Below are positions 10,178 through 21,600 of a DNA stretch of 64,000 nucleotides, in pieces. Under the pieces are notes generated by a model, which was not told the DNA's origin, did not search any database, and saw only the letters and a program-made list of their open reading frames with translations. The translations under genes and the position numbers were made by a program. Each line of letters begins with the position of its first letter. Positions within the stretch are counted from its first letter, which is position 1. The stretch is from assembly GCF_031877795.1 (NCBI RefSeq), contig NC_133948.1:15144948-15208947 (forward strand), written 5' to 3'. The stretch comes from Strix aluco. Lineage: Eukaryota; Chordata; Aves; Strigiformes; Strigidae.

Positions 10178-11460
10178 ATGCCTTTCCACCCGGTGACGGC
10201 GGCTTTGATGTACCGGGGGATCTACACCATCCCCAACATCCTCGCCGAGCAGCACCCCGTGGAGATCCCCGAGGACGAGCTGGAGGGTGAGCGGGCCGGG
10301 GGGCGGGGGGGGCTGGGGGGGGGGGTGTCATCCCATGTGGGGTGCGGGGGGGTTGGGGTGCGCGGCCCCCCCGCCCCGGCGCCGTGGGGATGTTGAAGGC
10401 GAGCGGGATGCGGATGGATGGATGGATGGATGGGGAGGAGGAGGAGGAGGGGAGGAAGGAAAGCGTGGGAGAGAGCCGGCCAGCGGGGGGGGGGGAGTGT
10501 TGCGGGGCGGGGGGGGGTCCCGGCCCCGGTGTCGCCGTTGTGACAATATGACACAGCAGGGACCGGCGGTGGCGGCGCGGGGCCGGACCCCCCCGGCGTG
10601 GCGGGGCCACCCTCCCCGCTGTCATAATATGACAGTGGCTGGCGGCGCGGGGGGCCCTGGGGGCGGCTGTCACCCGGGTCACCCCACCCAGGTCACGGCG
10701 GCCCCACGCAGCCCCGATGCCACCGGGCTCTGGTCGGGAGGAGCGGCCGCCGGGGCGGGGGGGGGGGTGTCTGCCCACCCGTGCGATGAGCGGCACCGGT
10801 CTCAGCTCGCTAGCGCCAGAATGGCTTTTTCCACCCCAAAAGTTTGCCGGGGCGGCGGGACGGACGCTACCGGTACCCCCCGGCTCGGGGTGTCCCCGGG
10901 GAGCCCCGCTCTGCTGGGGAAAGCAGCACCCATGGCCCCCAGCCCCCCCCCCCCCCGAGCCGGCACTGGCACTGCAAGGGAAACTGAGGCACGGCCCGGG
11001 AGAGGGTGTGGGGGGGTCGGCATCGGGCCTGGGGACTCCCCGTGGGGAAACTGAGGCACGGAGCCCCGAGGCTTGAGGCAGGGGGTGAGGGGCTCCTGCT
11101 CCAAAGCCTGGCCAGGAGCCCCAGGTGGGGGGGGTGACAGGCTCACAGCGGGTGTGCAAGAGTGTGAGTGTGCGTGTGTGCGTGTGTGCGCACAGCCCTG
11201 CAGGCTGTGTGTGCTGATGTGCCCGTTTACAGCCTCACTGCAGGGTTGTGCGTGTGTGCACGCGTGTGTCCACGTACAGCCCCGCTGCATGCGTGTGCTC
11301 GCACGGCTTCATGCACACGCGCTGCAGGGTGTGTGTGTGTGTGTGTGTACACACACCACTGCAGCGCGCGTGTGCACATGTACAGCCCCACTGCAGGGTG
11401 TGTGCGCACACACGGACAGCGCCAGAGCCGGATGGGTTCATACGCACAGCCCTGCTGCAG

Positions 11461-11495
<35 letters not shown>

Positions 11496-14400
11496 ACAAG
11501 TACAGCATCGCTGCAAGGCGGGGTGTGCATGCACAAGCACCTCGCTGCGCTCTGGCTGTGTGTGTGCCCGCGCGGGCGCACGCACGAGTCCGGCATCTGT
11601 GCAAGGGGCGCGTGCGCACGCACAAGTACAGCGGCACGGCACGGGGGTGTGTGTGTGTGTGTGTGAGGTGGTTGTGTGCGTTTAGGGGGACGTCTGTGAC
11701 ACCCAGCCGCCCTCCCGGCCCCGCAGCAGCCCCTCGGGGCTCCGCACTTGGGCTCAGAAGGTGCAGGGGTGCAAACCAGGGCAGGGTGCCACTGGCTCGG
11801 CTGGGGAGGATCGGGGTGCCCCACATGGGGGGGGACACTTGCTGGGACCCCAGTTTGGCCAGTGTTGAGACATGGCCTTGTCGTCCCCCCAACACCCTGA
11901 GCTGGGCGATGGGGAACCACCTTTGTGTGGTCGGGGATGAGCATCTGTAAAGGATGAATTTTGGGGGTGTCTGGACCAGAGCGGGGCTCCCCGGGAGCGC
12001 AGAGGGAACCAGGAGCATCCCCCTGCCCAGACAGGGATGCTGGTCATGGAGAAGCTTCACCCATCAGCCTGGTAGGCCAAAACCCCCCGAAACTCCCCCA
12101 AAACACCTCAGAAGATGTCACCGATGGGCCATCATCCAGGCAGGGATGTCCCCAAGCACTGGGGATCACTAGCACAACCCTATGTGGGTTTTAACCCCCA
12201 AACCCAAAGTTCTGAGCCCCAGTTTCTCCCGGTCGGCTGCTCCAACACGAAGCCCTCCGGCTGCTGGCCGACCCGCGCGGTTCTGCCGCCCGGCACTGGC
12301 AGCTTTGCCGCCTGCAGAAGAAAAGGCACCGACACCCCGGCCCGGCTTCCCGGTGCTCCCGGTACCAACTCGCCCGGTCCCTTCTTTCCCATCAGCCTGG
12401 TTCCAGCTCCACGTGTTGAGGGGCATCAAAAAGGCAGAAATTCCCCCCAAAAGGAGCAAAGTCCCAAGCGTGGCGGGAGGCGGGATGGAGCCGATGGGCA
12501 CCGCGAGGCTTTTGGGTGGGCGATAGCCACGCGGCGTGGCAAGTGCCGTGCCTCAGTTTCCCCACTGTCACCCCGCAGGGATCTTCCCCCACATCTCAGG
12601 GGCTCATTTTGACCCAGAAACCCCAAATCCTCCCATTTTCTCCCCGCTCCATCCCATCTTCCTCTGCAGGGGCGAGGGCTGAACCCCAAGGCGACCCCGG
12701 CAAGAGTTGGTAATTTTTTGGCTGAAGCGTGGCAGAGCTCCAGCACCCACCCTGCAACCCCGGGCTGGGCGCAGAGTCCCCAGGGACAGACGTGGGTGCT
12801 GGCACAGCCGGCACCCAGCACCCTGCCCGTGCCAGCACCCAGGGCGCAGGGATGCTCCCAGCTGGGTGCTGCAGCAGTGGGGGGAGGTGTCTCCCTACCC
12901 ACAACCCCCACCCTGGCGGGGACCCCAAGCTCAGGCATGGCGAAGGAAGGTGGTTTTGGGGCAGGAATCCGGGTTTTTAGCTGCGGAGGGCCGGGCAGTG
13001 GCAAGGGCAGGGTGGGTGCTGCGAGCAGGTGGCCGGAGTTGGAGCAAAGACCTTGGGGTCCGTTGGTGTCCCCCGGAGAGGTCGGACTCTTCTCGGGGAG
13101 GTTGTGGGGTGCACACTGCTGGAGTCACTGTGCGTGTGTGTGCACAGACACCTGCGCTGCCTTGCACACCCCTCCCGGTACCTCCACCTGCACAACTACC
13201 CCCACCCGCCAACACCCAGACCCCAGCACACCCCAGTGCACACCCATCACCCACCCCTCACCACACCCCAGCCCATAACACTCCCCACCAGGACACAGAG
13301 TGTTGCTTGCGGGGGCTCTGGTCCCCACGGGGGGGGCAGCCCCTCCTGCCGTGTCTCAGTTTCCCCTCTGTAAGGGGGACCCTGCTATGGCTGGAGGGAT
13401 GGGTGGTTCATTTGGGACCACCAGCGCTGCCCATGGGGGATCTGTGGGGACGGGGGCTGGGGGGCGGCCGGACTCACCCCCGCTCCCCCCGCAGAGATCC
13501 GCGAAGCCTTCAAGGTGTTCGACCGGGATGGCAACGGCTTCATCTCCAAGCAGGAGCTGGGCACGGCCATGCGCTCCCTGGGCTACATGCCCAACGAGGT
13601 GGAGCTGGAAGTCATCATCCAGCGCCTCGACATGGACGGTAGGACCCCGGCGCCCCGGGACGGGGACCCCCTGCCCCCCGCTTTGCTGAAACACCCAATT
13701 TGCCCCATTTCTACCCCACTGGCTGATGGCTGCTGGACCCGACATGGGATGGGGGATGCAGGAGGGCCTGATCCAGGCTTTGCCTCATGCCCAGAGTCTC
13801 CTGCTCATCATCATCATCATCATCGCCACTGCAGCTTTGTTTAGGAGGATTTAACAATCCTGGAGTGCTTGTGGGCACCTCTCCTGGCCCTGCAAACCTG
13901 CTGGGACCTGGCTGCCGGGGCCAGATCCTGCACCCTGGGGTGGATCCAGCACCCTGGGCCATGCCCTCAGCACCCAACAGGGCAGGCTGGCCATGCATCT
14001 CCAGCACTCGCTGCCACCATCGGCCTGTCCCTGTCGCTCCCGCACTCACCCGGACCTTAAAGAGCTTGTTAATTTATTGGTTTCCTTTTTTTCACCCATT
14101 TAAAAGCCTTTCCGGCAGCACTGCCAAGCTGCTGCTCCCTTCATTACTCATCGTTAGTGCTGACCTGACAGCCCCGCCACCAGCGTCCGCAGCCGCAGGA
14201 TAGGGCCAGCCCGTGGCACCCTGCCCCCGCCCCTTCCCAGCCCCCCCAGGGTCACAGCCACCATGGGGGTCCCCAACAGGCATTGGGGTCCCAGCTGGAA
14301 TTGGGGTTCCAAATGGTGTTTGGGGTCCTGGATGGTGTTGGGGGTCACCAGATGGCACTGAGGGTCCCAGCTGGCACTGGGGACCCCAACCAGTGTTGGG

Positions 14401-16183
14401 CATCCCAGCTGGTGTTGGGGAACCCAAACTTGGTTGGAGGTCCCCACCAAGTGTGGGGGCCCTGGTTGGTTTTGAGGGTTCTGAGCCAGCATTTGGGGGT
14501 CTCCAGATAGTACTGGGGGTTCTCCAGATGGCATTGGGGTCCTGGCTGGCACTGGGGACCCCAGTCAGTGTTGGGCATCTTGGCCAATGTGGGGGGACCC
14601 CTAACTTTGCTGAAGGTCCCCAGCTGGTGTTGGGGTCCCCAACTGGTTTTGGGGGTCCCTGACCAGCCATAAGGTCCTGGTTGGTATTGGGGGTTCCCAG
14701 CCACTTTGGGGGTCCCTGGCTGGTGAAGTCCAAGAGTCCAAGGTCCCGTAATACCGGCTGCTGCCCTGGGCCATCGCGGGTGGATGTTAATGACTCCTGG
14801 GTGGGATAGGGGGACTCTGGGCACTGCCTGAGCCCCCCAAGTGCTGTGCCCAGGAGCAGGGTCCCCCCCAGGCTATCCCAGAGCAGGGTGTCCCCAGGCA
14901 GTGCCAAACCCAGGAGGAGGGTCCCCCAAAAAAATGCTGAGGCTTGGAGCAGGACCCCCTCAGGCTGCGCAGGAGTTGGGGTACATCTGAACATCATCAA
15001 CTCCAGGCAGGGTGTCCCCTCAAGCAGCCCCATGGGGACCCTCCTGGGGGGGGTGTGTGTCACATGTGCCCCCATGCCCGGGCAGGGGGTGACGGCCACC
15101 TCTGTGTCCTGCAGGCGACGGGCAGGTGGACTTTGAGGAGTTTGTGACGTTACTGGGGCCCAAGCTGTCCACCTCGGGCATCCCGGAGAAGTTCCACGGC
15201 ACAGACTTCGACACTGTCTTCTGGAAGGTAGGGACCCCCCCAACCTCCCCCCAGGGGGGCAGCACCCCCGGACCCACACCAAGAGCACCGGGGGACGGCT
15301 TGGGGTCAGGGTCAGGGTCAAGGTTGGGGTTAGGGTTGGGGTTATGGTCAGGGTCAGGGTTGGTATAAGGGTTAGGATTAGAGTTGGAGTCAGGGTTAGG
15401 TTTAGGATGAGGGTTAGGATCAGGTTTAGGGTCAGGGTCAGGGTTGGGGTTAGGGTGAGGGTCAAGCTCAGGCTCAGGCTCCAGGTTAGGGTTAGTGTAA
15501 GCATTAGGGTCAGGGTCAGGGTCAGGTACACTGGCCTGAAGCTTTTCTGTCCCTCCACGGCACGGGGTGGTGGATGGTGCGAGCACCCACCGGGTGCCCC
15601 TCGCAGGCGCAGCCAGCCCCACTCTGCTGGGGGGGTTGGCAGGACACCAGACCCTTCCCTGCCAAGAATGGGGAAAAACACAGCACCCAAGGGTGCCTGG
15701 GGACCCCACATCATCACCGTGCCCCCCTGCCTGTGGGGTCAGCCCCTGCCTGAGCCCCCCTGCCCGCTCCCCGCAGTGCGACATGCAGAAGCTGACGGTG
15801 GACGAGCTGAAGCGGCTGCTGTACGACACCTTCTGCGAGCACCTCTCCATGAAGGACATCGAGAACATCATCATGACGGAGGAGGAGAGCCACATGGGCA
15901 CGGCCGAGGAGTGCCCCGTCGACGTGGAGAGTGAGTGCCAGGCGCCTGGGGATGCCAAACACCCCCCCCTCACAGCCCCAACGCCACGGGGATGGCACCC
16001 GGGGTACAGGGCGGGGTGGGGGGGCGTTGGGGTAACCCCCCGGCTCTCCCCCCAGCCTGCTCCAGCCAGCAGATCCGGCAGACCTGTGTGCGGAAGAGCC
16101 TCATCTGCGCCTTCGCCATCGCCTTCATCATCAGCGTGATGCTCATCGCCGCCAACCAGGTGCTGCGCAGCGGCATGAAGTAG
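10178..16183 (+). CDS. CABP7: Calcium-binding protein 7 (calneuron-2), complete, five coding exons
   Basis: Exons are 10178-10286, 13495-13638, 15115-15227, 15777-15930 and 16056-16183; all introns are GT-AG and the joined frame codes 215 aa, the length of human CABP7. Two canonical EF-hand loops are visible, residues 46-57 (DRDGNGFISKQE) and 82-93 (DMDGDGQVDFEE); the carboxyl-terminal EF-hand pair is degenerate, as known for the family. Residues about 189-210 are hydrophobic and end five residues before the stop, giving a tail anchor. The family is known to sit on trans-Golgi and lysosomal membranes facing the cytosol and to restrain phosphatidylinositol 4-kinase IIIβ at low calcium. The ATG has A at -3; the frame upstream stays open to about 10049 but has no ATG. 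Introns 1-3 hold large tandem repeats, listed separately. It converges with ZMAT5. Confidence 0.97.
10412..10433. repeat. (GGAT)5 microsatellite in CABP7 intron 1
   Basis: Five GGAT units followed by a purine-rich GGAGGA tract. Confidence 0.85.
11155..11680. repeat. TG-rich compound minisatellite in CABP7 intron 1
   Basis: Blocks of (TG)n alternate with a recurring segment close to TACAGCCCCACTGCAGGGTG (near 11230, 11275, 11379, 11446, 11500 and 11630), giving a higher-order unit of about 50-70 bases. Perfect (TG)n runs occur near 11330-11349 and 11465-11493. Alternating purine-pyrimidine runs of this length can adopt Z-DNA. The array explains the Cys/Val-rich open frames seen on both strands. 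Confidence 0.85.
14275..14725. repeat. GGGGTCCC/TGGTGTTGGGG minisatellite in CABP7 intron 2
   Basis: A diverged unit of about 24 bases (GGTGTTGGGGTCCCCAGCTGG-like) repeats about 18 times. The GGGGTCCC and CAGCTGG sub-motifs recur throughout, as do variants ACTGGGGACCCC and ATTGGGGTTCC. It lies between the exons of EF-hand loop 1 and the split EF-hand loop 2. It produces long artefactual frames on both strands. Confidence 0.85.
15302..15526. repeat. Telomere-like hexamer array (TTAGGG/TCAGGG) in CABP7 intron 3
   Basis: The stretch is an array of TTAGGG, TCAGGG, TTGGGG and close variants. At least five exact TTAGGG and many TCAGGG hexamers are present, and the 6-base phase is kept over most of the 225 bases. 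The G-rich strand is the transcribed sense strand of CABP7. The 6-base period makes frames of alternating Val-Arg (plus) and Leu-Thr (minus), which are not genes. Confidence 0.9.
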
Positions 16184-16672
16184 CGGGGCCGCCCCGAGCG
16201 CCTGCCTCCGGCCACCGACGGGGAGCCACACCTGTAGCGAGGAGTATAGAGAGATATATATATCCATATTCAAATCAGACACGCAGAAATCCCCCCCCGG
16301 GAGGGGGGCAAACCTGAGGGGGGAAGACCCGTGCCGGGTCCCCGCTGTCTGGGACGATGCGATCGCATGGCTGTTTGCAGAACATGGGAACTTTGATAAA
16401 GACACACAAACACACACAGAAAAGACCCTCGCCAGAAAAAAAACCCAAACCGTAAGTGCATGTAACGTGCATGGAGCCCCGTGTGCTGCCCCCTCCCTGC
16501 GCCGGGGGGCAGATTGCCCCCGCGGGCATAGGATCCCGTCGGATACACCGATACTAGCGTCTATAGCTCTATATTTATGATAAAAACCAAATCATCCCCT
16601 AAGCAATACACGCGCCTGAGATGGTTTCTAGAGATGGGAGCGTTTGCATGGACTTGCCTGCCAAGGGCTGGA

Positions 16673-16675
<3 letters not shown>

Positions 16676-16707
<32 letters not shown>
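16676..16707. repeat. (CA)16 microsatellite in the CABP7 3' UTR
   Basis: A perfect dinucleotide run within the 3' UTR, about 490 bases after the stop codon and 320 before the poly(A) signal. In RNA, CA repeats can bind hnRNP L; use here is not shown. Confidence 0.95.
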
Positions 16708-16708
<1 letters not shown>

Positions 16709-17026
16709 CCCCCCCTGCCCCCCCGCCCCGGCCCCGTGCCGTGCCTCGGTTTCCCCACCTGCCAGATGGGGGGACGTCGCTGACCTCCCGCTTGATGCAT
16801 CTTGAACCGATCTTCCTGGGAAGAGCCGGAGTGACCCCGAGGCTGGGGACCCCGCTCCGGCCGGGGCCACCTGCCCTGCACACCCCCAAGCCCCCCCCGG
16901 CCTGTATGTAGCACCCACCTGGGCACTGGACTGGGATTTGGGGCCGTTTCTCATTCTTTGGGAGTTGTTTTTGGTTTGGTTGTTTTTTGTTTTTTTTTTC
17001 TTCCTGGTTGGTTGTTTCCGATCTGA

Positions 17027-17032
17027 AATAAA
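17027..17032 (+). terminator. CABP7: Poly(A) signal of CABP7
   Basis: A canonical AATAAA is followed about 20 bases on by a GT-rich stretch (TGCTCTGGGCTGCTGGGG). It ends a 3' UTR of about 870 bases that starts at 16184. No competing AATAAA lies between the stop codon and this site. Confidence 0.85.
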
Positions 17033-17059
17033 ACTGGGATTTCTGAAGTGCTCTGGGCT

Positions 17060-18170
17060 GCTGGGGCTCCTGGCGATGTGGGGGGCACACGGGGGGATGT
17101 GATGGGGCAGGGTGATGGGTGCCAAGGGGGTGTAGGGCCATGGGAGCACCCGTGGGTGCTGCTGAGCTGCTGACAGTGTGTGGATGAGTCCTCCTGGCAA
17201 CAGAGGTGGGCAGTGGCCGGGGGTCCATGGCCCCTCAACATAGACCTGGGGCTGGAGGGGACCCAGCTCATTCCCAGCAGCTCCTGCCAGTGCCAGGGCG
17301 GGGGGTTACACTCCTGTGTACCCTACCCCAGTCTGGCCGTGGATCTTGCCATGGACCCTCTCCTGCCCTTTCCCAGGGGTCGCTGCAAACACAGAGCAGT
17401 TTTATTCCCCCCTCCTCATCTCTGTGCCCTGGTATTTTATGTTGGCAGCTGATGACTGTTTTGAGGCCATTTGCCTTACGAAGTGCCTCAACGGGGAGAA
17501 CACGTGGTGTAAGCCCCTTCCCAAAAGCACTTTCACCTGGATTAATGGCAAATCTGGGGGGAGCCAGGATCTGGCCCATGACAGAGAGGGGCACGGGGGG
17601 GGGGCTCAGAGAGGCTCCAGGGGGGTCACGTCCCTGGGCCAGGCTGGGGATCCTGCCTCAATGCTGTCAGGAAGGGGAGCATGCCTGTTACTCCTGATTT
17701 ACACCACGGTGGGGTCTGGCCCAGGTGTAACCCCCCGGTGCTGATGAAAACACAGCCATGCTCATGCAAACCGCCGTGGCAATCACCTCTGCGTGTGCTC
17801 GGGGGGGCCCACGCCTGCCTAATGGATCGTCCTCCCCAAGCCCCCAAGTGATGCATTTTTAATGGCAAATAGATTAAAATAATAAATAAAAACAGGGGAA
17901 GCTCTCGGTGCTGTGAGTGTATCAGGCAGGGCTGTGGCACTCTACCGTGGGTGGTGCTGGGGGGGTCCCCCCTGTGGGGAACGGGGCTGGAGGGGACCAT
18001 CCCCGGGACGTCAGGGCTGGGGCAACCCCAGCCTTCAGCTCCCCAGAGCCCTGTTTGACCCCCACAGGGGGAAAACACGTTTCCTTGCGCCTGCTCGAGG
18101 TTTCCCACCCTCCAGACGGGCCTCCCCAGCCCTGAGCGGGGGGACACCCCGGTTTTGGGATGCCAGGAGG
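17060..18170. other. Intergenic between CABP7 and ZMAT5 3' ends, no gene seen
   Basis: No frame here resembles a known protein. A short AT-rich segment at about 17845-17895 stands out from the GC-rich surroundings; otherwise nothing was recognised. Confidence 0.6.
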
Positions 18171-18174
18171 AATC

Positions 18175-18620
18175 GGCTGCGTTTTTATTGATTTGGGGTT
18201 TGGGTGTGGGGTGGTTTGTTTTTTTTTTTTTTTGATCTTGTATAATTTATCAAACAAATTGAACTGAACGTCCAAATGAGAAATGAAAATGGGAAGTGCT
18301 GCACGGCAATGAAATCATTTCGGCTGCCTTGCAAATTGGGGGAAGCTCCGCACCCGTAATGAAATTTCATCCATCTCCCCACAGAAAGTTTTGATTTTTT
18401 ATAAACTGGCATTTCCAAAGGAAGACACGTGGCCTCGGAGATGTGTATATATGTATATTTTTAACCAGGTCTATTATAGACGCTGTGAATAAACATAAGG
18501 GGGCCTAAAAGAAAAAGAGGACAATTTAATTTGCTAGAAAATACAATAACATAAAAGAAAAATTAGATAAAAGGAATAATGTGATTCCCCCAAGCTCAGC
18601 TTTTCAAAGCTGCTCAGTTA
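18175..18620. promoter_or_regulatory. AT-rich island, candidate conserved non-coding element
   Basis: About 450 bases of AT-rich, non-repetitive sequence lie abruptly inside GC-rich DNA. It contains a 15-base T-run (18219-18233), several TAAT/ATTA and AATAAA-like words, and no open frame of note. Placement 1-2 kb downstream of CABP7 suits a regulatory element. The call rests on composition only. Confidence 0.35.
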
Positions 18621-21600
18621 ATTTTAACGGGAATTGGGGGGACGGATTTCTTCAGGCAGGTTTGGGGACGGCAGGTCCCGAGTCAGGAGCAGTGGGCTGC
18701 AGGTGGGCAGCACGGGGTCCCGGCCGTGTCCCCCATGCGCCGGCCTCGCGCCGCTCTGCCGCAGCCGGGGACGGCTCGTTGCGGCTGCTGCGAGACAGCG
18801 ATGCTCCTCGCTAATTTAATTAAATGCTCGCTAGGAAGGGAAAAAAAAAAATCTTAGTAGGCGAGCGCTGCGGCGGGACGAGGGAAGGTGCTGGGGAGGT
18901 GCGGGGCTGCCGTGGGTGAGGGGAGGTGGGAGGGAGAAGGACCCTGGGTGGGCGCTGCTGTCGGTCCCCGCCGGACAGAGCAAAACCGCGGAGGTTTGCA
19001 GGGCTGAGCTTGCTGCAGCACTGAGAAGTGTTTTGGGATAGGAAGGGAAGAAGTTGGTGGAGGTTATTTCCCCCTCTGGTGCTGTAAGCAGTGTGGGATG
19101 GTCTCAGCCTCATCCCTGCCCCTGTTCCCTCTCCCCATCCTCATCCCTGTCCCATCTCCATCCTCTCCATCCCCATTCCCATCCTTATTTCCATCCCTGT
19201 CCCTGCCCTGTCCTCATCCCTGTTCCCATCTCCATCCCCATCCCCCTTCCCATCCTGTCCCCGGTCCCATTCCTACGCCCATCCCCATCCCCGTCCCCCC
19301 CCTCTCCCAGCAAGAGCTGCCAGAGGACACTGGGCAGAGCCCAGCAGGGCTACGCCTTGGCAGGGGCCCAGGAGCTGCTCATTTCCCTAAAAGCTTCCCG
19401 ATAAATTACTCCTCCTCTTGCTCTATAAAAGGCACTTTGGCTCGTGCCCTCGCTAACGGGCCGCAGCTCCTCACCACCCACCCTGGGACGCCGGGGACCT
19501 GCCGAGGACGCTGAGCCCCGCGGGGCCGTGCACATCCCCGGCGCATCCTTTGGGAGCCGGGTACCAGCCACCTGTCCCCGGGGGCTGCGTGGGAGCCAGG
19601 GAGGGAGCCGAGAGCCCTGTCCTGCTTCGGCATTTTCCTCCCCACCGCGCAGCTCTCTGCAAACGGCCTTTCTTCCCCAGGTTAGCCCACACCGGCTGTG
19701 TCCCGTCCCTGGCAGTGATACATGCCATCATTACATCTCCTGACACCACGCTGTAAAATACACCCCCATAAAAGCCCGTAATTTACAGGCTCCTACAAGT
19801 ACCTGGGAGTTACACAGCTCCATGAATACACAACACCCTGCGAGCGATGCGATGCTCGGCCTCAATAGCCAGAGATCACGCAAGCTTGTGCAGGAAAACC
19901 CGGTTTTAATTAAACCCCCTCGCCAGCCCCTCTCAGCCTCTCCCGGCCAGGCTGGTGCTTGGCAGGGAACGCTCCCGTTCTCGGCTTTCAGGCTTTATCG
20001 GGAGTTTCTGCGTCACGAGCAGCTCATCTCTTCGGGGGCGAGGAAGAGCGCGGAGGGGCTGTGGCTGTGTTTGTGTTTTACACTGTAATTTTCATTTACA
20101 GTTCAGTTTTGCAGCTCGCCCAGGGAGCTGCCTGGTGCTCCAGCCTGCTTGGCCAGAGATGTGTTTCTCTACCAAAACTAAGCTGGATCTGGGGAGCAGT
20201 TTCGGAGCCGTGAAACTTGTGAGAGTTGGGTAAAGCAACACCTCCGGGACCAGCTGCTGTCCCAGGGATGCTCCAAAACACACCAGGACCGGAGCACATG
20301 GAGCAGGGAGGGGACCTGGGGGCTGATGAAAGCACATCTCCAAACACGGGCGAGGAACTGCAAAGTCTTTTGACCGCTGATCGTGAAGCAGCCGGCACAC
20401 GCCGTCCTCAAAACATCCACGGGAGAGATGGGAGCGGTGGTTCTTGGGTTTGCCTCTGGCGGCGGCTGTGGCCTCGTTAGGAGGGTGCCTGTACGCGTGG
20501 CCTGGCTGCTGCCACCGCTCAGACTTGCAGCGAAGCTGTTTGTCGCCCTTTGAAGTCAGCAGAGCGGCGGGGGCGATGGGCTGAGCCCCCCCCAGCAGCC
20601 CCCAGCTCCCCAGGGCTCTCCCCCGGCGCCGCGCTGGGGGCGCGGGGACGTACATCAAAGCAGGTTGGAGAGAGCAGGCAAAGCTGCTCCTGTGACGGCT
20701 GGGAGCAGAGCCTGGCAGCTCACACCCCCGCTCCGGAGCATCCCACAGCCCTTTTGGGGGTTTTCCCCCCCCCCCCCCATTTGGCCTCGGGCAGCTGTGC
20801 AACCTCTGCATTCAGGGCAGGGGTCCCCTTCCTCCAGGGGACTCTGATTTACCCCCAAATAGGTGCCACGTGGGTGCTCTTGTTTACTCACATGTAAGGG
20901 GAGGTGAGGGTGGGACACGGGGCTGATGCCGCATTCTCTGAGCCCCGGGGCTCCCACTCCACAGACCAGCAAGCACAGGGCTTGGCAGAGCAACCACAGT
21001 CACACCGGAGGGATAAAAACACCCTTTTAGTCTGGCTTAAACCTCAACCAGCCTCTGGCCGAGGGTGATTTCCCCGCTGCAGCAGGGCTGCCACAGCTCC
21101 GCAGCCACGCCGCGGCCACATCCAGTCCCTGCTCGCGGCAAAGCTGCATCCCAGGATGGGCCGTGCTGGGGCTGATGGCTCCCGACGAGCACCTGCCCGC
21201 ACACCCCGAGGCGGGAGCTCTGCCCTGCCCCGGCGTGATCCAGGCGAGATTTGGCCAAAGACAGCTGGCTCCTGCCTGCGCTCTTCACGAATCTGGACCC
21301 ACCGCCTCCCTGCGCGGCCAAACCTGAAATGCGCTGGCAGCGGGCGCAGCCGTCCTGGACAGACCCGCTCTGCCGGGGGGGTGGTTCTGGCCGGGATCCC
21401 CCGCACACTCGGCCGCTCTGCCCTGAAGCCGAGCACCCACCCTCCTTCCGGAGAAAGCCAAGCCAAGGGCCTCGATCATCCCTCACGCTCCCGGTGAGAT
21501 GACCCTGTAACGCTCACCGCGGCAGCCGCGTGGCTGGGCTTGGCCATACCAAAGCTGCGCCCTAAAACCACCCTGACATTCTTCTCCAGGGCAGCCCTTC

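Larger units (their letters stand above)
9210..10850 (+). promoter_or_regulatory. CABP7: CpG-island promoter and 5' UTR region of CABP7
   Basis: The stretch is extremely G+C and CpG rich, with GC boxes and no clear TATA box, and surrounds the first CABP7 exon. It includes a purine run (9641-9683), a (GCC)n tract (9824-9841) and a G-rich intron start. The transcription start cannot be placed from sequence; it probably lies between about 9.4 and 10.1 kb. Confidence 0.75.

Noticed and set aside
9465-11159. 564-codon minus-strand open frame across the CABP7 promoter
   Set aside because: It is Pro/Gly/Arg/Ser-rich without domains, runs antisense through a CpG island and CABP7 exon 1, and is open because stop codons are rare in such GC-rich DNA.
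11073-12060. Cys/Val- and His/Thr-rich frames on both strands
   Set aside because: They are products of the TG-rich array in CABP7 intron 1.
14092-15717. 541-codon minus-strand open frame with Leu-Thr repeats
   Set aside because: It is made by the 24-base and hexamer arrays in CABP7 introns and crosses CABP7 exon 3 antisense.
15344-15934. Plus-strand frame beginning with Val-Arg repeats
   Set aside because: The repeats come from the telomere-like hexamer array, and the rest overlaps CABP7 intron 3 and exon 4, where CABP7 itself is the clear gene.
19424-19430. TATAAAA followed by GGC, a good TATA-box word
   Set aside because: No gene, conserved frame or CpG island follows it, and one word of this length is expected by chance.
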